From contig OX030959.1 in NCBI GenBank assembly GCA_943735955.1, positions 4,849,741 to 4,913,740 of the forward strand: a stretch of 64,000 nt of DNA, read 5' to 3'. This DNA is from Piscicola geometra (lineage: Eukaryota > Annelida > Clitellata > Hirudinida > Piscicolidae). Shown here piece after piece: positions 1 through 37,460 of this stretch (within the stretch, counting starts at the first letter, position 1; every line of letters starts with the position of its first letter). The notes below the pieces were generated by a model, which ran no database searches, was not told the DNA's origin, and worked only from the letters and a program-made list of their open reading frames with translations. Both the position numbers and the translations under genes were made by a program.

Positions 1-749
1 CTTTGCAAAGACGTGCATTCTATCATTGAACATTCGTTTATTAGTCTACTAATTATCGTTTTCATAATTTCGAAAGAATTTAAATAAATCGATTTAAGTG
101 CAGTGGTGAATTACATATTTTGATGGTCGCAATAAAAGAGTATCAATAAAAGTGTTGCTCACACCGAAGCTTTGATGCAAGAACACCCGAGAAACAAATG
201 AACAGCCAACAACTTGCAGGAAATGTTTTGATATTTAGCGCCAAGAAAAGCAAATGGAGTTCCCAGGTGGATATTCTTCGTAACAGTATGAGAATGATGA
301 TCATGATGATGATGATTACGAAGACGATAATGAAGATGACGATGATGCTGAACATGATAACGATGATGTTTATGATGATTGTAATGGAGCCAGAGCCTCT
401 GAAAAGCTTACATTTACAGATGTCAACAAGATTACCTAAGCATAATACCATTATCTCAAAAATCATCATCATCACCACCAAAGAAGAAAACCCTAAAATT
501 CGTACACCAGCTGAAACAACAATTGAACACCCATGAAACATTTAAAATGGAAATCTGCACGAATATCATCAACTTTGCCCTTAAATATCGACAAACTCAA
601 GTAATGCCAAAAGACATGCACCGTAAATGCCAGCAAACCTTGCAAATTTATTGTTTTGGGTCATTATTTCGGGTATATTATTTAAAAGCGTCTATTTAAA
701 ACTCTAATGTCTATTATAATAGCGGCAATTATCTTTCACAAATTATTTC
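1..749. other. No supportable gene; AT-rich flank with ATG/CAT-rich stretch
   Basis: The stretch at 280-380 is rich in ATG and GAT triplets and gives short methionine/isoleucine-rich open frames on both strands. None resembles a known protein or shows a codon pattern different from the repeat itself. I see nothing else in these bases. Confidence 0.5.
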
Positions 750-755
750 TTTATT
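750..755 (-). terminator. Candidate poly(A) signal of the IDH1-type gene
   Basis: AATAAA on the minus strand, about 210 bases beyond the TAG stop at 967-969. It is the nearest perfect hexamer downstream of the stop. The surrounding sequence is AT-rich, so chance occurrence is possible. Confidence 0.45.
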
Positions 756-966
756 TTCGGATAGTTAAAAAATTATTATTTGGAAATGTCCGAAGTATTG
801 GTATTTTACGGTAATCTCTCTATACTTAAAGGCACGCATGCACCCCAATAAACTCTACCCAAGCAACATAAAATCATCTCAATCACTCCACAATGGTCAT
901 GATGGGTTGGGGGATGGGGTGGGATGGAAGGGAGGAAGGGCAGCGGTGAAGTTGGAGGAAGAACCC

Positions 967-8934
<7,968 letters not shown>

Positions 8935-9487
8935 ATTTGCGGAAAGATTTGAAGCGATCAAATGGTTGGCAAAAGGGTACCAAAATAGGTCAGGTCCCTT
9001 TAAAGGACCTCACAGAAGAGATAGGTGTGAGAAAAAGTATTAAATAAATTAATTAATGTTTTTAAAAATATAAAAATTATAACTAGTTAAAACTATAAAT
9101 GATAAAAAGCTAAAACTTAATCTAAATATTTAAAAATTTAATATTATTCTTTATCTTTGCCGGTGATAATATAAAAAATAGTTTGATAAATAGCCGCTTT
9201 TCTATTTAATTAGTTGTACTTATTTTACAGTTCATAATTTCCACTGTTATTTATATCATTCATACAACGTATTGTTTTCATATTAACATTTTTGTAATGG
9301 TTTTTTACTGTTTTTCAGTGTACATTTAATCTAGAGTTAGAATTAGGGCCTAATTAGTAATTAGTAATAATTAGGCATAATGGAAAACTTAAACGACTTA
9401 TTAATTTGTATTAAAACAATCGGGTTTTGTTATGTAAATTGAGAAACAATTCTTCACTCATTCACTTTGCAAAAATACTCATTTAAC
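8935..9487. promoter_or_regulatory. Shared divergent promoter region between IDH1 and GTF2H1
   Basis: 553 bases separate the start codons of two genes transcribed away from each other. No clear TATA box at a fixed distance is visible. The placement, not a motif, is the evidence. Confidence 0.5.
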
Positions 9488-13037
<3,550 letters not shown>

Positions 13038-13134
13038 CGTCGTCTTAGTTTTAGTTTTCTTACTTGACTGATTGAAGTTTTGTTTTTTTACAATACAATC
13101 TTTTTATATAATGCCTTTCGAGTGACATCTATAG

Positions 13135-13140
13135 AATAAA
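13135..13140 (+). terminator. Poly(A) signal of GTF2H1
   Basis: AATAAA 98 bases after the TGA stop at 13035-13037, in an AT-rich 3' region. Confidence 0.6.
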
Positions 13141-13992
13141 AAGTTTTGAAGTTAAATATACTTGGCAAAAGATTCGATTTTTCAGTGGAATTGTTACGCG
13201 AAAAAAATTGAAATTTTATTTTTTGATGCTTCAATTTAAATAAGAGATACGTCTCAAAATGTTCTTTACCCTTCATTGACTTTGAATGAGATGAACTTTA
13301 ACACAAGGTTTTTAAAAATATATCTCATAATTTCAACTGGTAACATATGTAAAAATATAAGATTGTAAAAAATGTTACATTGTAACATTTTAAATTCAAA
13401 TCTCTGTTACCGTGGAAAATATTAAAGCTATTCAATAAAATGTATAAATGATTTTTCTTTCTAAAAAATTCTTTTTAAAGTGAATTTTAAAATATATTTT
13501 CAATTTTAAACGGTTTCATATGTGGAGCTAAAAATAGAATAACGTCTGACTGTTACTTAGACTCACGTGAAACATTAGCATATGTCACAAGACAATTTAA
13601 AACAATATCATGTGTTAGAATATAAAATAATTTATTTAAATGTTTTTATGCATTTTTTTTAAATTTGCCCACATTTTTTAGATATTTAAGGAACTTTTTT
13701 TTAGAAAATAGAGATTATTTTGTTACTTAAGCTCTTTTAGTTAAAACGTGGATAACGCTTATTGGTTGGTGGGCTGACTCCGCCTTATATTTTTTACAGT
13801 ATTTCTCTACTTAAAGCCATCTTTTCCAGTGTTCTTTATAATTTTGAATAGTTTTACTATTTTGCTTGCTGAACTTTGATAAAAAATCGTTTTATAAATA
13901 ATAATTGTTGAACACAATTTAATTTTCAACTATTTCTCATAGAACAATACTTTAGAGGTCATTCGTCGCAATCACGTGATAGAAGTTCTATT
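13141..13992. promoter_or_regulatory. AT-rich intergenic region and upstream region of the ATF4-like gene
   Basis: No open frame of note. Possible promoter words in the last part are ATTGG at 13761-13765 (reverse CCAAT), TGACTC at 13775-13780 and a CACGTG E-box at 13973-13978. These are motif matches only; the transcription start is not known. Confidence 0.3.
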
Positions 13993-14007
13993 AGAACATT
14001 CTAGAAG
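13993..14007 (+). promoter_or_regulatory. Heat-shock element-like triple inverted repeat
   Basis: GAA at 13994-13996, TTC at 13999-14001 and GAA at 14004-14006 sit at exact five-base spacing (nGAAnnTTCnnGAAn). This is the trimer site for heat-shock factor. It lies about 100 bases upstream of the first short uORF of the bZIP stress-factor gene, where a stress-responsive promoter site would make sense. Confidence 0.45.
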
Positions 14008-14102
14008 GATTCTCTTTTGTTCTAAAAAAACTCTAAATGTTCAAAACTTCTAATTGCTCTCTCAGTTCCGTTAATTTTTTAAATAAATACTCTTATTTTT
14101 CC

Positions 14103-14126
14103 ATGATGAGAACAAACCCTTGCTAA
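14103..14126 (+). promoter_or_regulatory. Short upstream ORF (uORF1) of the ATF4-like gene
   Basis: ATG ATG ... TAA encoding 7 residues (MMRTNPC). An in-frame ATG at 14037 would extend it to 29 residues if transcription starts that far upstream. It precedes the longer overlapping uORF by 39 bases. This matches the position and role of the short re-initiation-permissive uORF1 of animal ATF4 mRNAs, but expression is not shown by sequence alone. Confidence 0.5.
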
Positions 14127-14165
14127 ACCCGCTGTGTTTTACACAGCACGTCTTTCCATACCAAG

Positions 14166-14425
14166 ATGGGGTGAGGAAAGTTTTTATAATATAATATTTA
14201 TTTCTATATACTTTGAAGCTTCGATTAATCGATTTTTTAAATTCCAGGAACAATTCAAATTGTTGGAAAGGAAAAAATGTCCAGAATAGAATCGAAGGGA
14301 GATGGATCAGCTCCATCAAGTTCCCTTGGCTTTTGTACAAGCCACCAAAAGGATCTCACGGAATTGTTAAGTTTGGAAGATCGAAACTCTATCAATGCCG
14401 AATTAAGTTTGGATCAGTTCCTTGA
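14166..14425 (+). promoter_or_regulatory. Long uORF (uORF2) overlapping the ATF4-like start out of frame
   Basis: ATG at 14166 is followed after five coding bases by a good donor (GG|GTGAGG at 14171). Splicing to the acceptor TTCCAG|G (exon from 14248) removes a 77-bp intron and opens a 60-codon frame ending with TGA at 14423-14425. It overlaps the main coding sequence (start 14277) by 149 bases in another frame. Without splicing the ATG gives only Met-Gly-stop. Mammalian ATF4 uORF2 is likewise about 60 codons and overlaps the ATF4 start. The 5'UTR intron is inferred from splice consensus only. Confidence 0.5.
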
Positions 14426-15659
14426 ACTAGAGGCCTTCTTGGGAGTTGGTAATCCTCCACATATCAACTTCGAAGATTTTTCCCAACAGGAACCAGCAGA
14501 TGGCAGAGTGGTTCGAGGTGTGTCTTATTATATTAACATTACTTAATCATCAGTGATTATAATAAATGAGAAAATTAAACATAATTGAACAAATTTTGCA
14601 GATGGAAAGTTTGTTCAATGGTCTCACCAAATGAACTCTAACTTCATCTCTTTTGACGACCCTGACCTTACATCCTATTTACTGTTTAATGAAGACAGTA
14701 ATAGTGCTGTCATGTATGATGCTGGTTCCCTGAATCTTGGTTTTTCAGAAGCTGATGTGCTTTCTATGTTTTCTGAACAAGAGCATGTCTTTCTGACTCA
14801 AACCAAAGTTGAGCTGGATTCTTCTACTGATGGGTCTCACCCTAGGAAGGAGATTAATTCAGGTCTGCATAACCGAGAGAGTGATAAATTCTATTGTAGA
14901 AAGAAGCCAATAAAGAAATGAGGGATAAAATTAAACATTTGAACATATTTTGCAGATGGAAGATTGCTTCAATGGTCCCACCAAATGAACTGCATATCTC
15001 TTGATGGCAGGGATTTGAAGTTACCCTCCCTTGACCCTGACAATACAGCCCCTTTCCTGTCCAATGAAGACAGTATTAGTGCTGACATGTATGATGCTGC
15101 TTCCCTGAATCTTGAAGCTGATGTGCTTTCTGTGTGTTCTGAAGAAGAACAAGAGCATGTCTTGCAAGAGAGCAAGTTCAACTTTCTGACTCAAACCAAA
15201 GTTGAGTTGGATTCTTCTACTGATGGGTTTCACCCTAGGAAGGAGATTAATTCAGGTCTGTATAACCGAGAGGAGAGTGATAACTTCTATTGTAGAAAAA
15301 GAAAGAAGCCAATAAAGAAATACCAATCTTCTGATGAAGATTATGAAGTTGATGATGATGATGATGACGACGACTATGAAGATTGGTCAGTTGGCAAGAA
15401 GAAAAAGTACCAAAGTTGCAGCAAGCGCAAGAGAAGCTCCAAGAGGGGAAGTGTGTGCTATGATGCTGAGAGCATGAAGCGTCATCAGAACAGGAAGGCT
15501 GCCTTGAAGTACAGAGACAAGAAGAAGCGAGAGGATGAAGATAACGAGGCTCTGCTAGAGAAGCTGAATGCCAGGAATGCTGAACTGAAGAGGAAGAAGC
15601 AGGAGATGGAGATGGAACTGCAGGTTCTCAAGAAGCTCTTTGACAGAGTCACCAAGTAG
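14277..15659 (+). CDS. ATF4: ATF4/ATF5-like bZIP transcription factor
   Basis: Main form joins 14277-14517 to 14956-15659: 945 nt, 314 residues. The C terminus is a bZIP: basic region with HQNRKAALKYRDKKKR (ATF4-type NxxAAxxYR signature), then a leucine-zipper heptad stretch, including NEALLEKLNARNAELKR, ending KKLFDRVTK. In front are a Lys/Arg-rich stretch and a strongly acidic run (DDDDDDDYED). The N-terminal half is acidic and hydrophobic (DLTELLSLED, LSLDQFLELEAFLG), as expected of an activation domain. The family drives the integrated stress response, binding DNA as homo- or heterodimers in the nucleus. Upstream uORFs suggest eIF2-dependent translational control. ATF4 is favoured over ATF5 only loosely; the gene could be the single invertebrate ATF4/5 orthologue. 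Confidence 0.88.
14602..14921 (+). CDS. ATF4: Alternative, duplicated exon 2A of the ATF4-like gene (bZIP-less isoform)
   Basis: The donor at 14518 can splice to the acceptor TTTTGCAG|AT at 14602 as well as to the near-identical one at 14956, in the same phase. Exon 2A encodes a paralogous copy of the acidic domain (LLFNEDSNSAVMYDAGSLNL versus LSNEDSISADMYDAASLNL in the downstream copy) through SSTDG, HPRKEINSGL and CRKKPIKK, then stops at TGA 14919-14921. The resulting protein would be 186 residues, keep the activation region and lack the DNA-binding bZIP. Which exon is used, or whether both are, cannot be told from DNA. Confidence 0.6.
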
Positions 15660-15815
15660 GAGGCCTGCAGCTGGTGTGCTTCTTGCGTGCTTTAATGTAT
15701 CCTGGCATATCTTTCATAAAGTACTATTTCATGAAAAACTTTTCGCCAGTTTTTCTAGCTTTATCCGTTGTGCTTATAGATATTAGTGTGGCCATTTAGA
15801 GTTTTTTGAAGTTTT

Positions 15816-15821
15816 AATAAA
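15816..15821 (+). terminator. Poly(A) signal of the ATF4-like gene
   Basis: AATAAA 157 bases after the TAG stop at 15657-15659. Confidence 0.6.
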
Positions 15822-16878
15822 CAGAAAAAACTATTTCGCCTGCGACCAAGTGTCCTAAATGTGTGCTTTTCTTCTCTACGTCCTATATATTCATCAGACG
15901 TCCTAAAATCTCTTTCAAGAATTCCTGTTTTCTCGCGCTTCCTCCTTTTAACTTGAATGACCAGCTAGTCACAAAATCGAGTCTACAAGAGATGTATTTT
16001 AAGCAGAAGTTCCATGTCGCAAAACACATAGAGGACAGTTTATTTCACAAATGATGAATATACGCAAGACGTCAACAAGAAGTCCTCTGAGAAAGCATCA
16101 TCAGAGGCGCTAGCAACCAAACAAGAACAAAAGCAGTCAATAACTTAGTTTTTGCGTTTCTAAAGCCTTCAATTCTTGCGCCGTTATCAGCTAACAGTAT
16201 TGAGAATATTCTCATGAGTATGCATAAATTAGACTCTAAATACACATAAATATTGAGGTTTCTTCGTGACGGGGTTTTAATAAACATTGAGTTAGAGAAA
16301 GTCAAAAAGTAAATCTAAACATACAACTACGGTGTATTATAGGTTTCGCTGACTAGATTTACGTATACAATACACTTATGTACAATGTAATGAAGTTATA
16401 AATGTATGCACGGAATTAACTGAACACCTCGAACCTCTTGCAGCACTCCAAAACATGCACTTGCTACCGTAAACACCCCATTAAAACAATGATTGCATGG
16501 TAACAAGAGTTGGCTGCTTTAAGTTGCCATTCAGAGTCTTTCTTGAAGCAACTGCATCTATATATTGAGTAGACAAAGGTGGCATCCGTTGAGAGCAACT
16601 CATCAAAACTTCCTCCAGTGCGTGCATGCAAAGACCGCTGTAGACTTTTTACAAGCACTCTTGGAGTTATAAAAAGCACTATATAAATGTATTTGATTGA
16701 TTGATTGATTGTAAATAAGCACCAACGATGGTGGCAGAGAGTAGCAGCAGACAAGGATGAATGCATCCTGAGGCTTCGCTGACAGCAACATAAATGACTG
16801 TGTACTCTTGAAGAGAGGAACAACTGAATTGAAATTAAGAGAGCTTTCAATGAGAGTGAATGAAGAAGCGAGTTCACG
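15822..16878. other. Convergent intergenic region between the ATF4-like and Jagged genes
   Basis: No gene supported. It contains the possible retroposon tail listed separately and small open frames without recognisable content. Confidence 0.5.
16625..16712 (+). mobile_element. Possible LINE/SINE 3' tail with (TGAT)n
   Basis: The stretch TACAAGCACT, then AAAAAGCACTATATAAATG, followed by a TTGATTGATTGATTG tail, resembles the 'AAGCGCTATATAAAT' 3' end shared by L2-related LINEs and SINEs in many animals. No 5' part or target-site duplication was identified. A fragment at best. Confidence 0.35.
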
Positions 16879-31574
<14,696 letters not shown>

Positions 31575-33040
31575 AGTTCACTACGGGACGAGTTCTGGGC
31601 ATCTTCCCACCCGCTCATGTCCACCTCCAGGGGGGGCTGAGCATCAATAGAAGGTTGACGATTTGAGAATCTGTTCGTGGAGTTAATGAAAGTTATGGGT
31701 TTTTGAGCAAAGGGATACGCAACTAATGAGAGTTTGAAATATAAAAATTCAATGCCTTAAAAAGTCTTTAGAAAGTTCTTAGAAAGGTGAATAAAGAAAC
31801 GCAAATGAAATGACTTTTAAAACGATTGTGTGCCTTTCCGAGGGTCTTTTTATTCATTCAATATTTTTAAGCAAACATCAAAGACACCGTCTTCATGCCG
31901 TCATGGCAATAATGACTTGGTGACTCTGATTCCTTAGAACGAACGCTTTGCTGAAGGATCGCAGTGATGAAGTAGGGGACTTGATGACTTTTTAATGGTT
32001 ACAGATACTTCTCATTGTTGTCGTCCTTTCGAATGTTATTTCTCGCGACTATTTGCACAAGATTGATACTTCTACCTTTCGATTGTTGTTATTTTCATTT
32101 ATTAGCGTAGTGGCAACAATACCTCTCTGCGGCACGCCTGCCTTTGCTGAGTGCACATTTCAAGCGGGCCTTCTGAGAAAAGAATGCGAAAGACAGGCAA
32201 GAGACTTCGGAACTGTTCGCTCAAAGATCGATAAACGCTCAAAACACGTTTCAACTTACCTTTTCGACTCATATTACTCACATCTGTGCCTCGTAATACT
32301 ATACTTTTCAATAAGCAATCGAGACTTGAAGGAAGTTTTGCGAAGATATTACTGGATGCGTAAGCGAAACCACAAAGTCGATAAGTGATTGGTGCGAATG
32401 TAGGTGACGCTCTCCTGACGCCTCGCGAGCGATTCTCAGAAAGGCAATTCAACAGCCATTATTGCTAAGCCCTCCTCCAACCGAATTAGTGGACGAAATA
32501 AATCTTTGTTGATTTATTTAGCATTGAATTATTTTAAAATGTATGTTACAATAACTAATACAGCTATTTCTTGTATATGCCTCTATGTAGACCAGCTACA
32601 AAAGAATGCCAAGACAAGCGGTCCATGCACAAACAATCAGATAAGCCTCAACTGCTAATTGAAATCATAGTAAGCCATCACCACACTGAGAACCCCTCTC
32701 TGCAAAGGGCTTCTTTTTCTTTTCTTCTTTTTTTTTGTTGCCATTTGAGTCGTGTGTGTTTATGATCTAAAATTCATTGAATATCTTTTCTTGACACACT
32801 TTTTCTAACGTTTTTTTGTGAATTGAACAATGTTTTTGGGATGTTAATGAATAGATTTATGGTTTAAAATAACAGTCCATTCAAAGTTCAGTTGGTATAG
32901 TAAACTTCAAAGGGGCGCTAATTTGAAATCCCGGAAACCATTGCATCCCCACAGCGTGAACAAAAACTCAATATTTCTATTATTTCCATAATCTCTGTTT
33001 TCAATTTTTTGTTTCGGTAATTATTAAAAGTTTTATTAGC
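31575..33040. other. Upstream region of the Jagged gene; no gene supported
   Basis: An open frame at 32053-32388 (plus) starts with TTG and has a hydrophobic stretch, but it lacks an ATG and any recognisable family. The rest is AT-rich. Confidence 0.4.
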
Positions 33041-33845
33041 ACAATCATCATCATCATCATTCTCATCATCATCATCATCATCATCATCATCTTGATTATG
33101 ATTGTTCGGTTAATGATCTATCAATATTCCTTTTTCAATTTAAAACACATAGTAAAGCACCGCAACTTAAACCCTATTCTTTAGTAGATTGTAAATAAAA
33201 TGTTATTCAAGCTTAAATTCAAGAAAACTTCAGTAGCTTAACGATCACTCCCCTGGAGCCATGTGCAGTTTATTCTCCTCTCACCATCTGCAAGCTAACT
33301 TATCAGAGCAACTAATTGCCTTCACCTCGGAATTCTGATTAAGACCGCCTCATTTGAGTCTTGCTGCGACAATATTATATCATCGTTATAGAACCATTTC
33401 GTCATAATCATTATGAAGGCTTTGTATAATTATCGAATCATTAATCTACCATTGGGTTTTATTTCACTACTAGACCATTTTAAATTTGTACACTATTTTA
33501 TGCGTTTATACAATTCGATACAGTACAACAACAACAACAACACATTTTCACACTAGAATAAAAACAAAACCGCATACTATCGAACTAGAAACACAGAGCA
33601 AGCATTTTTAAACAATGCAACAAAATCAACAAATGTTTTATTAACTAATTAACAAAAAATTAAAACACACTAAAACATACTACAAAACAAACTACAAAAC
33701 GCACTACAAAACACACTAAAACACACTACAAAACACACTAAAACAAACTACAAAACACACAGCAAAAACACACTAAAACACACTACAAAACACACAGCAA
33801 AAACACACTAAAACACACTACAAAACACACAGCAAAAACACAAAA
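33041..33845. repeat. (CAT)n tract and ACACTACAAAACACACTAAA-type repeats
   Basis: CAT triplets at 33045-33091. At 33662-33842 there are degenerate units of CACACTAAAACACACTACAAA. The bases between are AT-rich with no coding signal. Confidence 0.8.
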
Positions 33846-35740
33846 TTACGCACCTTAAAGCAGTGAGTGTGTTTTCCTCAAGCAGTCGGTAACACCTCCA
33901 TCATCAACAGTCTCCTATCGATCCAGCCTGGCCATCAACTAGTAACGCGATTCTATTAATACTAAGTAAGTCCTACTATTACTATTTTTCTTTCTATTGT
34001 TCTTAATTATGTATTGTTAGCTTAACTTTTATTAATAAAATTTTTGTTGATTATTTTTAAAATATTATTATTTTTATTGTTTATATACTTTATAAATATC
34101 TTTTATTTCTGATTGCTAATTTATGAATATCAAGCACTCGTAGCTATGGTGGGAGTCTGTCGAAATGTGACTTCTCACTGCTGCTTTTGTACTTCAACTT
34201 TTTGCAGCACACTAATTGAACAATTGGTTGACGACGTTCAGTTGTGGCGATGTGTGATCTAGTTGGCACACATCTTCCCACTTTCAAATTCGAATTCTTT
34301 GCGGCTAAAATATTTAAAAAAATAAAGATATTGTTGTCAATGTCAGTGGAATGAGGTCCTAATCCACTACCTCAGTGTCGCTCATCAGAGTCTTTGGCAA
34401 TTTCTTGGCTTCGAACGCATGTATTGACTTTATGAATAATAAAATTTCCTTAAATCCTACAGAATTACCATTAAGTTCCTTGCGATTTGAAAAGTTCTAT
34501 CCAGCGTTGTTTGCTTAAATGTCAAAGAAACACAAGCTATGCAAACTTCCATTAAGCAACTGTTACCATCAATATTACAATAATAATATCTCTTTCATTT
34601 CCATATGGTCTCTGGCTTTAGTCCTTGTAGTGCTGACAAACTCTTAAAAAGCATAACATATCCCACTCGACCCTTGCGACAACTCGCTTAGTACGACGAA
34701 GCAGAAGTAGCAGCGAGCAGTCCTTATATGCGCGCACACAAGCTTGTGTTCGGACGTGTGCTTATCAATGCATTCGGTGCGTGTGTGAATGTATTTTTGA
34801 ATATATGTGTTCGAGACAGTGAATGGCTGTATGCATGTGTTTGTGTGTCTTTCCAATAAATACATACAAGCTAACTACCAATACCACATCCACTACAACC
34901 ACTGCAACCTCACAGACACTCTCCTCTACACTGGCAATGGCGTTTTATCTCAGTGTAGTGTCGTTATAGAGGCAGTGAAAAGGCGACTGTTTAAGATGAC
35001 ACGGAAGATAAAACTGGTCCGTGATGGCTGACTAATACGGAACATTAATAATGTCTTGTTGAGTGGAGAAACATGAAAGGCTTCATTGTTTGATGATCGC
35101 ATCAGAGGCGCTGTCGTCAGAAGCAGGAGAGTTGTCACTTTTTGGAAGATTCATGGCGGGGTTTCGTGTCGTTTGAGTAACTGCTCATGCCTCAAAACAC
35201 GCTAACGCTATTGAACTTTTGTTCAAACTTCATTAAGGATTCAGCTTGAGATTTGATTTATTAATTATTTGATTTTTAAAAGTATTTTTGTAATGCATTA
35301 ACTAAAAATAATATTTCAAAGAGCAAGGGAATAATAGTTAGATCTAGTTCCACTAAAAGCTCCAAGTTGTGGAACTTCGTCTAGCAAATCATTGGCAGAT
35401 CTTCGTTAAATTACCATATTTTTATTCATTATAAACTTAAATTGTTTTTACTGATTAAAAATTAAAATTAAAATCGATTGATTGCTCTCCATCTGCCTAA
35501 TTAGCTTCGAGGTGCAGAAATGATGCAGCGTTGCGCAATTCGTCACGCGATGATCCACTTGATTCCTGTGCCGTGTGCCAGCCCTATCACTTTCTCATTT
35601 GTTTTTTTGTCAATCCAAGGTCTATCTAAACACTCATCTAACCATCATAGATGCATCATCATCATCTTTCATTTAACCCTTATCTGTTTTTTCTATTTTC
35701 TTCATCTATCCCCTAACCATCACCCTTTTATCCAGTCATT
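33846..35740. other. No supportable gene
   Basis: AT-rich sequence. The open frames are short and unrecognised. Confidence 0.4.
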
Positions 35741-35741
35741 C

Positions 35742-36780
35742 ATCTAACAATTCATCCAAACATTCATTCAACCATTCATCCAACCATTCATCCAACCATT
35801 CATCCAACCATTCATCCAACCATTCATCCAACCATTCATCCAACCATTCATCCAACCATTCATCCAACCATTCATCCAACCATTCATTCAACCATTCATC
35901 CAGCCATTCATCCAACCATTCATCCAACCATTCATCCAACCATTCATCTATCCATTCATCCAACCATTCATCCAACCATTCATCCAACCATTCATCCAAC
36001 CATTCATCCAACCATTCATCCAACCATTCATCCAACCATTCATCCAACCATTCATCCAACCATTCATCCAACCATTCATCCAACCATTCATCCAACCATT
36101 CATCCAACCATTCATCCAACCATTCATCCAACCATTCATCCATCCATTCATCCAACCATTCATCCAACCATTCATCCAACCATTCATCCAATCATTCATC
36201 CAACCATTCATCCAACCATTCATCCAACCATTCATCCAACCATTCATCCAACCATTCATCCAACCATTCATCCAACCATTCATCTAACCATTCATCCAAC
36301 TATTCATCCAACCATTCATCCAACCATTCATCCAACCATTCATCCAACCATTCATCCAACCATTCAGCCAACCATTCATCCAACCATTCATCCAACCATT
36401 CATCCAACCATTCATCCAACCATTCATCTAACCATTCATCCAACCATTCATCCAACCATTCATCCAACCATTCATCCAACCATTCATCCAACCATTCATC
36501 CAACCATTCATCCAACCATTCATCCAACCATTCATCCAACCATTCATCCAACCATTCATCCAACCATTCATCCAACCATTCATCCAACCATTCATCCAAC
36601 CATTCATCCAACCATTCATCCAACCATTCATCCAACCATTCATCTAACCATTCATCCAACCAAATATCCAGCCATTCATCCAACCATTCATCCAACCATT
36701 CATCCAACCATTCATCCATCCATTCATCCAACCATTCATCCAACCATTCATCCAACCATTCATCCACCCAACCATCCATC
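35742..36780. repeat. 12-bp satellite (about 86 copies, ATTCATCCAACC)
   Basis: About 1.03 kb of highly uniform 12-bp units with sparse variants (CATCCATC, CATTCAAC, CATCTAAC). Translated on the minus strand it gives WLDEWLDE or MNGWMNG frames, which are artefacts. Confidence 0.98.
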
Positions 36781-37317
36781 TAGTAGCCCTTAACGAGTGA
36801 GCCCTTTTTAAATGCATCTATTACAATCATCATTTTCATAGTTTTATTGCTGCATCAACAATCCGGTGTTTTCGAATACATTTAATTTCGGCCATTTCCA
36901 TCCTTTCCACCATCGCACTTGCTCTGCAGACGAGCGCAGACACTCCTCTCACTAACGCATATTTACTGTGTTCCTTGCGAGGCCTCTACAAACACATCCA
37001 CCTAATTGCCTGGCAGCTTCCAGGACTATCTTTAACGATTGCAAACAGAGGTGCAAGCAAACATACATATAATGGGGTCTAGCGATACGCAAAGAAGTAC
37101 AAACGTCCTAAATAGACGACCACCGGGTCCCAGAGGACCGGAAAAAGTGTTCGGCATTTGGGTGAGTTTTATTGATCGAGTGCAACAGGGCCTGTGCTTT
37201 GAAGGTTCTTTCTGGAACATTCCACGAGTCTGCATGATTCGTCTGTTACGCACCAGGGCCTTGAAGCTTTATTGCCAATGTCTCTTCAGAGCAATGCTTA
37301 AACCGGTTCACAATTTA

Positions 37318-37460
37318 TACAATGTAATAGATAAAATACAAAAAATCTATGCAATGTAATAAATAAAATACAAAAAATCTATACAATGTAATAAATAAAA
37401 TACAAAAAATCTATACAATGTAATAAATAAAATACAAAAAATCTATACAATGGAATAAAT
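37318..37460. repeat. 32-bp AT-rich repeat, 4-5 copies
   Basis: Tandem units starting AATGTAATAAATAAAATACA, with period 32 (starts at 37321, 37353, 37385 and so on). Confidence 0.85.

Noticed and set aside
198..536. 112-codon plus frame starting MNSQQLAGN
   Set aside because: Mostly an ATG/GAT-rich tract; no family resemblance, no splice support.
32053..32388. Frame with a signal-peptide-like start (LLLFSFISVVATIPLCG)
   Set aside because: No ATG in frame, stop-bounded, no recognised homologue; probably chance.
35736..36779. WLDEWLDE and MNGWMNG repeat proteins, or a CRISPR-like array
   Set aside because: A 12-bp head-to-tail satellite without spacers in an animal genome.
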